From the NCBI GenBank assembly GCA_013822765.1, contig PNKY01000001.1, positions 992,001 through 1,056,000 on the forward strand: a stretch of DNA of 64,000 nucleotides, read 5' to 3'. Origin of the DNA: Rhodospirillum sp. (lineage in GTDB: Bacteria > Pseudomonadota > Alphaproteobacteria > Dongiales > Dongiaceae). Below the pieces are notes generated by a model that saw only the letters and a program-made list of their open reading frames with translations, ran no database searches and had not been told where the DNA came from. Within the stretch, counting starts at the first letter, position 1. Each line of letters starts with the position of its first letter. Both the position numbers and the translations under genes were made by a program. This document shows, piece by piece, positions 52,427 through 62,515 of the stretch.

Positions 52427-53212
52427 CTATTCGCGCGGCTGGAAGCCCTTGCCCGGCACCTGCCAGCCGAGGTGCTCGCCGCCGTCGAGCGCGATCATCT
52501 GCCCGGTCATCGAGGGTGAATCCAGGATGAACTGGACGGCGCGCGCGATCTCGCGCGGCGTGGCGCCGTGGCCGAGCGGCATGGAAGCGGATTGCTGGGC
52601 GAACTGCTCCTGCGTCTGGCGCGGCGATGGCAGGGTCGGTCCCGGCCCGATGCCGTTGACCCGGATGCGCGGCGCATAGGACAGCGCGAGCGAGCGGGTC
52701 AGGGTCCACAGCCCCATCTTGGCGACGGTGTAGCTGACGAAATACGGCGTCAGCTTCCACACCCGCTGGTCCAGCAGATTGATGATGTTGCCCTCGCGGT
52801 CGCCGGTGAACTGGCGCGCGAACGCCTGGGACAGCACGAACGGCGCCCGCAGGTTGGTCTCGATGTGCTTGTCCCAGCTGGCGCGGGTCGCGGTCTCGGC
52901 CTTGTCCATCTCGAACACCGAGGCGTTGTTGACCAGCAGGCTGACCTCGCCGAGATGATCCGCAACCTTGGGAATGACGGTCTCGACCTCGCGCTCGTTG
53001 GCGAGGTTGGCTTCCACCGTCATGGCCTTGACGCCGCGCAGGCGGGCCTCCGCCGCCACCGCCTCGGCCTTGGCGGCGGAGCTGTGATAGTGGATCGCGA
53101 CGTTCCACCCATCCTCGGCCAGGCGCAGGGCGATCGACTTGCCGATACGCTTGGCCGCCCCTGTGACGAGGGCGACTTTGAGCGCGTTCTGATTGGCTGG
53201 CTGGCTGGGCAT
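52427..53212 (-). CDS. Pteridine reductase-type SDR (FolM-like)
   Basis: 261-residue NADPH-dependent reductase. The cofactor motif is TGAAKRIGKSIA (about residues 18-29), where Arg replaces the usual Gly: TGx3RxG is the mark of pteridine reductases PTR1/FolM. NNASVFEMDKAE near 95 and the catalytic group Asp in NLLDQRVWKL with Tyr-x3-Lys in SYTVAKMGLWTLTRSLA near 155-175 also fit. It may reduce dihydromonapterin or dihydrofolate. It lies just upstream of folB on the same strand, which supports a folate/pterin role. Symbol not assigned as the substrate is unproven. Confidence 0.85.
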   Translation of the reverse strand: MPSQPANQNALKVALVTGAAKRIGKSIALRLAEDGWNVAIHYHSSAAKAEAVAAEARLRGVKAMTVEANLANEREVETVIPKVADHLGEVSLLVNNASVFEMDKAETATRASWDKHIETNLRAPFVLSQAFARQFTGDREGNIINLLDQRVWKLTPYFVSYTVAKMGLWTLTRSLALSYAPRIRVNGIGPGPTLPSPRQTQEQFAQQSASMPLGHGATPREIARAVQFILDSPSMTGQMIALDGGEHLGWQVPGKGFQPRE

Positions 53213-53351
53213 CGGCCCCCGAATCGCAGGAAAGAGCGCAGGCGTGCATCCTGGCCGCCGGGGCGGGCGGAATCAAGGCGGAGGCGTGCTCGCCAGCCCC
53301 CGGGCCCTGTGGCAAGATCGAAGCGGCTTCACGTCGGGGGAATGTCAAAGC

Positions 53352-53466
53352 GTGATTTGCCCAGCCTGCGGCGCGAACAACGCCGGGAACGCGCGCTGCA
53401 CGGCGTGCGGCCGCGGCATGGCCGCCCGCCAAGCCAGTCACCCGCACGTACCGCGATGCGTGGCGG
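53352..53466 (+). pseudogene. Zinc-ribbon N-terminus out of frame with DUF4328 gene
   Basis: A GTG at 53352 with GGGGGAA upstream starts VICPACGANNAGNARCTACGRGMA, a CxxC...CxxC zinc ribbon. The frame then drifts into non-family sequence and runs on out of frame through the next gene. The DUF4328 gene starts one frame away. The two parts are probably halves of one gene split by a single-base frameshift near 53411-53460. A sequence error is possible. Confidence 0.55.
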
Positions 53467-54108
53467 ATGACTCGCGTCTTGGGGTGGCTGTTGATTGGCC
53501 TTGCCGTAGTCTCGGCGATCGTTGCAGCCGCGAAACTGTCCCACTATCGCGTGCTGGGGGTTGTGCTCGACCAGGATGCCTTAGCGCTGGCATCGGTTTC
53601 GCGGATCACCAGGCTGCTGATTGCCCTGATGAGCCCTGCCGAACTCGCTCAGGCAATCATTCTGTGCGCGGCGGTGCCGCTGTTCGCGATCTGGATCTAT
53701 CGCATGCAGGCCAATACCTTCGCTCTCGGAATTTTGGGTTTGCAATACACACCGGCTTGGGCGGTCGGCTGGTACTTCGTGCCGATCGCTAACCTATTGG
53801 TGCCCTATTGGGTGATGCAGGAGATTTGGTGCGCCAATCGGAATCCTTCCGGCTGGCAATACGACACAGCCAACCGGCTGCTGATCTTGTGGTGGCTCCT
53901 TTGGCTGGCATCGATGGTCTATGTCCGATTTTCGATCAGCTATACTCCGCAGGATGAGCTGCTGGCGGAGATGTCCGACGCGAAGCTAGAGGGGGTTCGC
54001 GCCGCGTTCGGTGCCGCCAGCGCAATTGCCTCGCTCATTCTGGTGACGTCATTGCACCAGCATCAGGTGCGCGCAGCGAGCCAGAGGCTTGCGCATGTAT
54101 TTGAATGA
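53467..54108 (+). CDS. DUF4328 membrane protein (possibly 5'-frameshifted)
   Basis: 213 residues as read from ATG at 53467. DUF4328 motifs: WIYRMQANTFALG, TPAWAVGWYFVPIANLLVPYWVMQEIW near residue 95-120, and about five hydrophobic segments including LGWLLIGLAVVSAIVAAAKL and RLLILWWLLWLASMVYV. It lacks the zinc ribbon that many homologues carry; a ribbon is found just upstream in another frame. The frame can be followed back to 53401 (RDAWR before the ATG), where it loses similarity. Function unknown. Confidence 0.7.
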   Translation: MTRVLGWLLIGLAVVSAIVAAAKLSHYRVLGVVLDQDALALASVSRITRLLIALMSPAELAQAIILCAAVPLFAIWIYRMQANTFALGILGLQYTPAWAVGWYFVPIANLLVPYWVMQEIWCANRNPSGWQYDTANRLLILWWLLWLASMVYVRFSISYTPQDELLAEMSDAKLEGVRAAFGAASAIASLILVTSLHQHQVRAASQRLAHVFE

Positions 54109-54179
54109 ACTGCCGCGGGGCGGATCGCTGGTGCCAGCCACGCTATGCTATCATTGCGCCATGGGGATAGAATGAGCCG

Positions 54180-54863
54180 ATGAGCGCCCTGACGCCCACT
54201 CCCTCCTTCATCGTTGCCGACGATCATCCGATGGTGCGCGACGCGCTGGCGCTGGCGCTGCGGGCGGCGTTTCCCAAGTCCGAGGTGGCGCTCGCCGGCA
54301 CGCTCGACGAGGCCAGCGCCGCAATCGCGGCGCGGCCGGACGTCGACCTTGTGATCCTCGACCTCGACATGCCGGGCATGCAGGGGCTGGTCGGCGTCTC
54401 CGCGCTGCGCGCGAGCTATCCCAGCGCGCCGCTGGTGATCGTCTCGGCGACGCGCAATGCCGCTGCCATGCGCCAGGTGGTGGAGATGGGCGCCGCCGGC
54501 TTCATCCCCAAGTCCGCGCCGATGGAGGAGATCATCGCCTCGGTGCGCGCGGTGATGCGGGGCGAGATCGTGCTGCCGCCCAGCGCCGGCGACGCGCTGT
54601 CCTCGACCGACGCCGACCTCGCCACCCGCGCGGCGCGCATGACGCCGCAGCAGCACCGTGTGTTCGCCCTGATGGCCGAGGGCAAGCCCAACAAGATCAT
54701 CGCCTACGACATGCAGATCGGCGAGGCGACGGTGAAGGCGCACGTGACCGAGATCCTGCGCAAGATGGGCGTCCACTCCCGCACTCAGGCAATCGTGCTG
54801 GCGCAGCGCCTTGCGCTCGACCCCGGCGCACCGCCGCCGGCCCCGATCGCGGACGAGGCGTAG
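54180..54863 (+). CDS. NarL/FixJ-family response regulator (CrbR-like)
   Basis: 227 residues. Receiver domain 1-125: acidic pair in VADDHPMVRDAL (residues 13-14), phospho-acceptor Asp in VDLVILDLDMPGMQG near 61, and Lys in FIPKSAPMEEI near 110. LuxR-type HTH in 160-215: MTPQQHRVFALMAEGKPNKIIAYDMQIGEATVKAHVTEILRKMGVHSRTQAIVLAQ. It converges with the large hybrid kinase gene, which fits the CrbS/CrbR type (acetate-switch) pair. Confidence 0.92.
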   Translation: MSALTPTPSFIVADDHPMVRDALALALRAAFPKSEVALAGTLDEASAAIAARPDVDLVILDLDMPGMQGLVGVSALRASYPSAPLVIVSATRNAAAMRQVVEMGAAGFIPKSAPMEEIIASVRAVMRGEIVLPPSAGDALSSTDADLATRAARMTPQQHRVFALMAEGKPNKIIAYDMQIGEATVKAHVTEILRKMGVHSRTQAIVLAQRLALDPGAPPPAPIADEA

Positions 54864-54889
54864 GCCACTCCGGCGCATCTTGCCCCCTT

Positions 54890-54920
54890 CGTCATGGTCG
54901 GACCAAGCACGACCATGACG
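54890..54920. terminator. Palindrome between the response regulator and kinase genes
   Basis: CGTCATGGTCG at 54890-54900 pairs with CGACCATGACG at 54910-54920, an eleven-base perfect stem with a nine-base loop. It lies in the convergent gap and has the same GTCAT...ATGAC(GG) skeleton as the elements at 28228, 30811 and 37796. Likely works as a bidirectional terminator. Confidence 0.6.
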
Positions 54921-54954
54921 GAGTAGGGGTGGGCGTTGGAGTGTCGGTCGCCCT

Positions 54955-57900
54955 CTACTCCGCGCTCGCGGCGCGTTGGGCGATCAGGGCGCGCAGTTGC
55001 GCGGGCTTCACCGGCTTGAGCAGGATGTCGACCCGCTGGCTGCGGGCGACCGAGACCGCGGCGGGGTCGCGGTTGGCGGTGATGAGGGCGGCGGGCAGGT
55101 CGGCGCCCCACTGCTGGCGCAGGCGTGCGATGACGGAGAAGCCGTTCTCGCCATTGCCGAGATGCAGGTCGATCAGCAACAGATCGGGCGTGCGGTCGGC
55201 CACCGCGGGAGAGGCGAGCACTTCTTCAGCGCTTTCACCCAGCACGGTCTCGCAGCCCCAGGAGCCGAGCAGGGCAGCCATCCCTTCGCGCACCTGCCGT
55301 TCGTCGTCGATGCATAGGACCAGCGGCGCGTGGGCGAAGCGGCGCGACCGCGGTGTGACGGGAACGTTGGCCGGCAGGCGCACCTCGTGGATCGGCGCCA
55401 GCGGCACGGCGATCGCGAAGGACGAGCCCTTGCCCGGCTGCGAACGCAGCTGGATGCGGTGGCCGAGCACCCGTGCGATGCGGTCGACGATGGCGAGGCC
55501 GAGGCCGAGGCCGCGCTCGCCGTCGCGTGGTGTGGCGCGCAGCCGGGTGAATTCCTGGAACACCAGCTCCTGCTGCTCCGGCGCGATGCCGGGACCGTTG
55601 TCCACGACGGCGATGGTCAGCTCGGACCCGACGCGGCGGCAGCCGATCAGGACGCGCGCGCGCCGGCCCGGTCGGTGGCTGTAGCGGATGGCGTTGGAGA
55701 GGAAGTTCTGCAGCACGCGGCGCAGCAGGGCCGGATCGCTCTTGGTGACGGCGTTGGTCGGGATGTGGCGCAGCTCGACTCCCTGCTTCTCGGCGATCGG
55801 CGCGAACGACGCGACCAGCGAATCCAGCAGCGGGCCGAGCGGCACCGCGCGCACCTCCGGCTTGACCGCGCCGGCATCGAGCTTGGCGATGTCGAGCAGC
55901 GCGTCGAGCAGGGATTCGACCGCGCCAAGCCCGTGATCGATCTTCTCCACCAGGTCGTCGCGCGGATGCCGCTCCGCCATCGCGGCCACGAACAGGCGCG
56001 CCGCGTGCAGCGGCTGCAGCAGGTCGTGGCTGGCGGCGGCGATGAAGCGGGTCTTGTCGATGTTGGCCTCTTCGGCCTTGGCGCGGGCGGCTTCCAGCTC
56101 GGCGGTGCGCTGGACGACGCGCCGCTCCAGCGACTCGTTGGCGATGCGCAGGGCGGCCTCGGCACGGCGGCGCCCGGTGATGTCGACATAGAGCAGGAAG
56201 AAGCCGACCACCTGTCCCTGGGCGTCGAAGTGCGGCAGGTAGGTGCCGCTTGCCACCTCGATCTGCGCGTCGTTGGTCGGGAACTCGATCTCGAAATGCT
56301 GCGGCGTGCCAGCCAGCACCGCCTCGACATAGGGCAGCAGGCGATGATAGCGCGCCTCGCCCAGGATCTCCCGCACATGGCGACCTTCGCTCTCGGCTTC
56401 CGCCGTGCGCATGGTCGCCTGGTAGACGCGGTTGGTGAAGCGGTAGCGCTGGTCGCGATCGACATAGGCGATCAGCACCGGGACATTGTCGGTGACGATG
56501 CGGATGCGCCGCTCGCTGTCGCGCAGCGCCTCGGCGGCGCGCACGCGCTCGGTCACGTCGCTGGCGGTCACCACGATGCCGCCGCCGGTCAGGGGATCGA
56601 TGCGCAGCTCGGTCGAGCTGCCGTCGGCGAGGCGCAATTCGCGCATCGGCGGCGCGTTCCAGGCGGTGAGCTCGGCAAGGATCGGCGCGCGATCGGCCAG
56701 CTGCGCCGCGGACACGCCGGTGCCGAGCAGCTCGCGCGGGACGCCGATCAGCGCGGCGAAGCGCTCGTTCCAGATCTCCAGCTTGCCTTCGGCGTCGAAC
56801 ACCGCGATGCCGAGACCGACGTGATCGAGTGTCTTGCGCAGCAGGTCGGCGTTGTAGCGGATCGCGGCGGTGGCGTCGTGCAACACCTCGCGCACCGAAC
56901 CCGGCATCCATAGGGCGCGTCGGCGCGCGGTGCCCACCACCACGCGGGCGGAGGCCGCGCCGATGGTGCCCGACAGCAGCCGCTCCACGAACTCGTAGGC
57001 CGCGGTGCCGGAGAGCGTGACTCCAGCGAAGGCCTCGGCGGCGCGCTCGTCGCCGATGAAGCGCGCGGCCAGCTCCTGCAGCTGCGCCAGGTCGCGCGCC
57101 TGCCCGCTGGTTTCCGCCACCGGCGCGTCGGGGTCGGCATCGCCCACGAAGGCCTCGGCCTGGCGCTGGTCGCGGCCTTGCGAGCGGGTCAACAGCGAGA
57201 CGCCGACCAGCAGCAGGACATTGACCGTCAGCCCGACGACGAAGCCGCGCGGCATGGGGTCGAACCAGGCCAGCGGGCCGGCAGCTGGCAGCATCAGCAG
57301 CGCCTGCCCGCGCTCGATGGTCGGCCACAGCACTGCAGAGAACCAGACGAAGAATCCCGCGGCCAGCCCCGCGATCACGCCATAGCGATGCATGCGGCGC
57401 CAGTAGAGGCCGAGGACCAGGGCCGGCGCGAAGTTGGCGACCGCGCAGAACGACACCATGCCGATGGTGGCGAGCGGCAGCAGGCCGGCGATGGTGCGGT
57501 GATAGGCATAGGCGGCCAGCAGGATCGCCACCACAGACAGGCGGCGCACCAGCAGGGCGCGCCGGCCGATATTGCCCTTCATGTCTTCGTCGCGGCGCAG
57601 GATCAGCGGCATCACGAGCTCGTTGCCGACCATGCCGGAGAGGGCCATGCAGGCGACCGCCACCATGCTGGTCGCGGCCGACAATCCGCCGATGAAGACG
57701 AAGATCGACAGCCAGTCGCTCCCGCCCATGAGCGGCAGCGCCAGCACGAACAGGTCCGGATTGTGGCCGGGGCCCAGCAGCGCCAGCCCGGCAAGCGCGA
57801 TCGGCACCACGAAGATATTGATCAGCAGCATGTAGAGCGGGAACAGCCAGCGGGCGCTGGCGAGGCTCTTCGGGTGGTCGTGCTCGACCACCGCGACATG

Positions 57901-58698
57901 GAACTGGCGCGGCAGGCACAGGAAGGCGAGGCCGGCGAGCACGGTGATCGCCAGCCAGTTGCCGTTGGGCGCGAGCGCGGTCAGCGCCGGGTTGTGGACG
58001 GCCCGTTCTACCGTCGCCAGCAGATCGCCGGGGCCATCGAACATCCACCACACCACGAACGGCCCGACCGCCAGCAGGGCTGCCAGCTTCACGATCGATT
58101 CGAAGGCGATCGCCATCATCATGCCGCGATGCTGCTCGCTGACCTGCACGTGGCGCACGCCGAACAGGATGGTGAAGACCGCCATCAGCAGCGCGACGAT
58201 GAAAGCGGTGTCGTACCACACCGGCTGGCCGGTCCCGGGCTCGAAGGTGATCGGGCCGGCGAGCGCGGCGAAGGTGGTGGAGACCGCCTGCAGCTGCAGC
58301 GCGATGTAGGGCAGCACGCCGATGATGGCGATCAGCGTCACGGTGACGGCGACCGCCCGGCTCTTGCCGTAGCGCGCCGCCAGGAAATCGGCGATCGAGG
58401 TGACGTTGTGGCGCTTGGCGAGGCGGATGATCTTGGCGAGGATCGGCCAGCCGAACAGGATGACCAGCGCCGGCCCGACATAGATCAGCATGAAGTCGAG
58501 CCCGACCGTCGCCGCGCGCCCGACCGCGCCATAGAAGGTCCAGGACGTGCAATAGATCGCCAGCGACAGCGCGTAGATGATCGGCCCGGCGCGGCTGCGC
58601 GACCAGTTGACCGCGCTGCGCTCGCCGAAATGCGCGACCACGAACAGCAGGCCGAGATAGGCCAGCGACAGTCCGAGGATCAGCGTCGATTGCGACAT
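54955..58698 (-). CDS. Hybrid histidine kinase with SSS transporter-like domain (CrbS/CbrA type)
   Basis: 1247-residue inner-membrane sensor. Residues about 5-500 form a sodium/solute-symporter domain with about 12-13 membrane segments (starting STLILGLSLAYLGLLFVVAHF). Then a linker (about 510-620), a PAS domain (NADLLRKTLDHVGLGIAVFDAEGKLEIWNERFAALIG, 630-740), a second PAS (RIVTDNVPVLIAYVDRDQRYRF, 765-880), a coiled coil, HisKA (RFIAAASHDLLQPLHAARLF, His near 918), HATPase (LQNFLSNAIRYS, VVDNGPGIAPEQQELVFQEF, GLGLGLAIV), and a receiver domain (VLCIDDERQVREGM, phospho-Asp in LLLIDLHLG). Paired with the convergent NarL-type regulator; in Vibrio and Pseudomonas such pairs control acetate use. 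Confidence 0.93.
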   Translation of the reverse strand: MSQSTLILGLSLAYLGLLFVVAHFGERSAVNWSRSRAGPIIYALSLAIYCTSWTFYGAVGRAATVGLDFMLIYVGPALVILFGWPILAKIIRLAKRHNVTSIADFLAARYGKSRAVAVTVTLIAIIGVLPYIALQLQAVSTTFAALAGPITFEPGTGQPVWYDTAFIVALLMAVFTILFGVRHVQVSEQHRGMMMAIAFESIVKLAALLAVGPFVVWWMFDGPGDLLATVERAVHNPALTALAPNGNWLAITVLAGLAFLCLPRQFHVAVVEHDHPKSLASARWLFPLYMLLINIFVVPIALAGLALLGPGHNPDLFVLALPLMGGSDWLSIFVFIGGLSAATSMVAVACMALSGMVGNELVMPLILRRDEDMKGNIGRRALLVRRLSVVAILLAAYAYHRTIAGLLPLATIGMVSFCAVANFAPALVLGLYWRRMHRYGVIAGLAAGFFVWFSAVLWPTIERGQALLMLPAAGPLAWFDPMPRGFVVGLTVNVLLLVGVSLLTRSQGRDQRQAEAFVGDADPDAPVAETSGQARDLAQLQELAARFIGDERAAEAFAGVTLSGTAAYEFVERLLSGTIGAASARVVVGTARRRALWMPGSVREVLHDATAAIRYNADLLRKTLDHVGLGIAVFDAEGKLEIWNERFAALIGVPRELLGTGVSAAQLADRAPILAELTAWNAPPMRELRLADGSSTELRIDPLTGGGIVVTASDVTERVRAAEALRDSERRIRIVTDNVPVLIAYVDRDQRYRFTNRVYQATMRTAEAESEGRHVREILGEARYHRLLPYVEAVLAGTPQHFEIEFPTNDAQIEVASGTYLPHFDAQGQVVGFFLLYVDITGRRRAEAALRIANESLERRVVQRTAELEAARAKAEEANIDKTRFIAAASHDLLQPLHAARLFVAAMAERHPRDDLVEKIDHGLGAVESLLDALLDIAKLDAGAVKPEVRAVPLGPLLDSLVASFAPIAEKQGVELRHIPTNAVTKSDPALLRRVLQNFLSNAIRYSHRPGRRARVLIGCRRVGSELTIAVVDNGPGIAPEQQELVFQEFTRLRATPRDGERGLGLGLAIVDRIARVLGHRIQLRSQPGKGSSFAIAVPLAPIHEVRLPANVPVTPRSRRFAHAPLVLCIDDERQVREGMAALLGSWGCETVLGESAEEVLASPAVADRTPDLLLIDLHLGNGENGFSVIARLRQQWGADLPAALITANRDPAAVSVARSQRVDILLKPVKPAQLRALIAQRAASAE

Positions 58699-58746
58699 GC
58701 CCTAGGGAAGCATTGGCAGGCGCTTCTGTCCATCGCTAGGCCGGCA

Positions 58747-58772
58747 GACCTGGGTCGAATTCGACCAAGGTC
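58747..58772. promoter_or_regulatory. 26-bp near-perfect palindrome upstream of the kinase gene
   Basis: GACCTGGGTCGAA and TTCGACCAAGGTC form a no-loop palindrome with 12 of 13 positions matched around GAATTC. It is 49-74 bases upstream of the kinase ATG and 68 bases after the uvrB stop. It could be an operator or a uvrB terminator. Confidence 0.4.
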
Positions 58773-58803
58773 TAGGGCTTGTTATCTGCCTTCATCCTTC
58801 CGC

Positions 58804-58821
58804 CATCGCCAGCCGGCGATG
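58804..58821. repeat. Short hairpin after uvrB
   Basis: CATCGCC and GGCGATG form a seven-base stem with loop AGCC and are followed by ACGGG. It is 19 bases after the uvrB stop on the minus strand. The ATCGCC...GGCGAT(GAC) order resembles the left inner hairpin of the 37796 repeat. Confidence 0.4.
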
Positions 58822-58839
58822 ACGGGAGGGAGGGAGTCT

Positions 58840-61062
<2,223 letters not shown>

Positions 61063-61165
61063 CTTCATTCCTCGAAATCCGGGCGACTTGTACGCCACGC
61101 GGGTCGCATTTTCTACGCCGAACAGGCGTCCACTTCGGCGGAAAATGCTAGGACGAACAAAAGCG

Positions 61166-61193
61166 AAACGCCAGCACCGTGATGCTGGCGTTT
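61166..61193 (-). terminator. Terminator downstream of the two small genes
   Basis: AAACGCCAGCA at 61166-61176 pairs with TGCTGGCGTTT at 61183-61193 with loop CCGTGA. Read on the minus strand, the stem ends in TTT and continues CGCTTTTG. It ends the small-gene unit before uvrB. Confidence 0.8.
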
Positions 61194-61226
61194 GACCGGT
61201 CTTGTCAGGAGTGAAATGGGGTCGGA

Positions 61227-61472
61227 TCAGTCGTAGCGCAAGGCCGGCTGGAGCGGGCCGGGCGCGCGGCCCGACAGGGGCTCCTCGCCATCCTCCGCCT
61301 GGATGTCGTTGGCCGCGATCGGGGAATGCGGCGTCGCCATCTCGTTCTGGTGCGGCGCCAGGGCGCGGTCCATCCAGCGCGACCAGAAGTGCCGCGACGG
61401 CGTCGCGCCATCCACCACCAGGATCGCCTCGCGCATCCAGGCGGCGCTCAACTCGCGGGTCACCCGTGCCAT
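61227..61472 (-). CDS. Small hypothetical protein, second of an overlapping pair
   Basis: 81 residues from ATG at 61472, which overlaps the upstream stop by 13 bases, so translation is probably coupled. Sequence: [19 protein letters not shown]...[20 protein letters not shown]. No signal peptide or clear membrane segment and no domain I recognise; the frame could extend upstream to 61655 but that part overlaps the other gene. Confidence 0.5.
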   Translation of the reverse strand: MARVTRELSAAWMREAILVVDGATPSRHFWSRWMDRALAPHQNEMATPHSPIAANDIQAEDGEEPLSGRAPGPLQPALRYD

Positions 61473-61648
61473 GAGTCGCTCCAATGCGTGCTGTTCTGGA
61501 CAGCAACCGGACGGGGCGCGGAGGTGAGCGGCAGGGTCGCCATGGCCAGCAGGGCGACCAGCGCCGCGAAGCTGATCCAGCGCGCGATGCGGTCTTTGGT
61601 TTTGCGGGCTTTGATGTTGCTGTGGGGTTTGAAGATGGCGGGTTTCAT
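61460..61648 (-). CDS. Small single-pass membrane protein, first of an overlapping pair
   Basis: 62 residues from ATG at 61648, with AAGGGGAAG seven bases upstream. A basic N-terminus ([11 protein letters not shown]) precedes one hydrophobic segment ([19 protein letters not shown]), then a short polar tail. Probably an inner-membrane protein with cytoplasmic N-terminus. Family not recognised. Its stop overlaps the next gene. Confidence 0.6.
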   Translation of the reverse strand: MKPAIFKPHSNIKARKTKDRIARWISFAALVALLAMATLPLTSAPRPVAVQNSTHWSDSWHG

Positions 61649-61881
61649 GGTGCACTTCCCCTTACTCTTTACTCTGGAGCTCAACCTAGCGATCGAGCCT
61701 GACCGTTCTCTTGCGGGAGCGCGGCGTTTTGATGATCGATTAGGGCGAAACTGTGACGCCGGGTACAGTTCACTGCTTTGACATCGCCGATGACGCGAAG
61801 AGTCATATCGCAATTGCCTGACGGGAAGCGGACGACTAGCATCGCAGCCGATTTCCGTTCGGCAACTTCGGAGAAGTCTCG

Positions 61882-62493
61882 ATGCCCGACATCAGGGCGG
61901 TGGTATTCGATTTCGGCGGCGTGCTGTTCGACTGGAGCGCGGAGTATCTGTATCGCGAGCTGATCCCGGACGATGAGGAGCGGCGCTGGTTTCTGACGCA
62001 TGTTTGCTCTCCGGCCTGGAACCTGAAGCAGGATGGCGGCCGGCCGATCGCGGAAGCCGAGGTGGAGTTGATCGCGCTCCATCCGGATCGTGCCGACCTC
62101 ATCCGTGCTTTCTACGGCCAGTGGCCGAAAACCCTGCGCGGACTGCTCGACGATGGCGTCGCACTGCTTGAACAGCTGCATGCGGCGGGCGTTCCGCTCT
62201 ATGGCCTCACCAACTGGTCGGCGGAGACCTACCATCACGTCGAGGACAAGTACGATTTCATGACGCGCTTCCGCCATGTGGTGGTGTCGGGACGGATCGG
62301 CATGGTGAAGCCGGATCCGCGCATCTATGCGCATCTGCTGGAGCATGTGCGCGAGCCGGCGGAGCGCTGCGTCTTCATCGACGACAACGCGAAGAACGCC
62401 GAGGCGGCGAGCGCGCTCGGCCTGCACGGCATCACCCATCGCAGCGGCGCGGAGACGTCAGCACGTCTTCGCGACCTCGGCGTGGCGTTTTGA
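61882..62493 (+). CDS. HAD-superfamily phosphatase (YihX-like)
   Basis: 203-residue hydrolase. Motif I VVFDFGGVLFDW (nucleophile Asp near residue 10), motif II threonine/serine in LYGLTNWSAE near 112, motif III Lys in GMVKPDPRIYAHLLE near 147, and motif IV FIDDNAKNAEAA near 172. Sequence agrees with the subfamily IA sugar-phosphate phosphatases such as YihX. Start chosen at MPDIRAVVFDF with a moderate GGAG upstream. Substrate unknown. Confidence 0.9.
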   Translation: MPDIRAVVFDFGGVLFDWSAEYLYRELIPDDEERRWFLTHVCSPAWNLKQDGGRPIAEAEVELIALHPDRADLIRAFYGQWPKTLRGLLDDGVALLEQLHAAGVPLYGLTNWSAETYHHVEDKYDFMTRFRHVVVSGRIGMVKPDPRIYAHLLEHVREPAERCVFIDDNAKNAEAASALGLHGITHRSGAETSARLRDLGVAF

Positions 62494-62515
62494 CGCGGCG
62501 GCAATAGCACAACAC

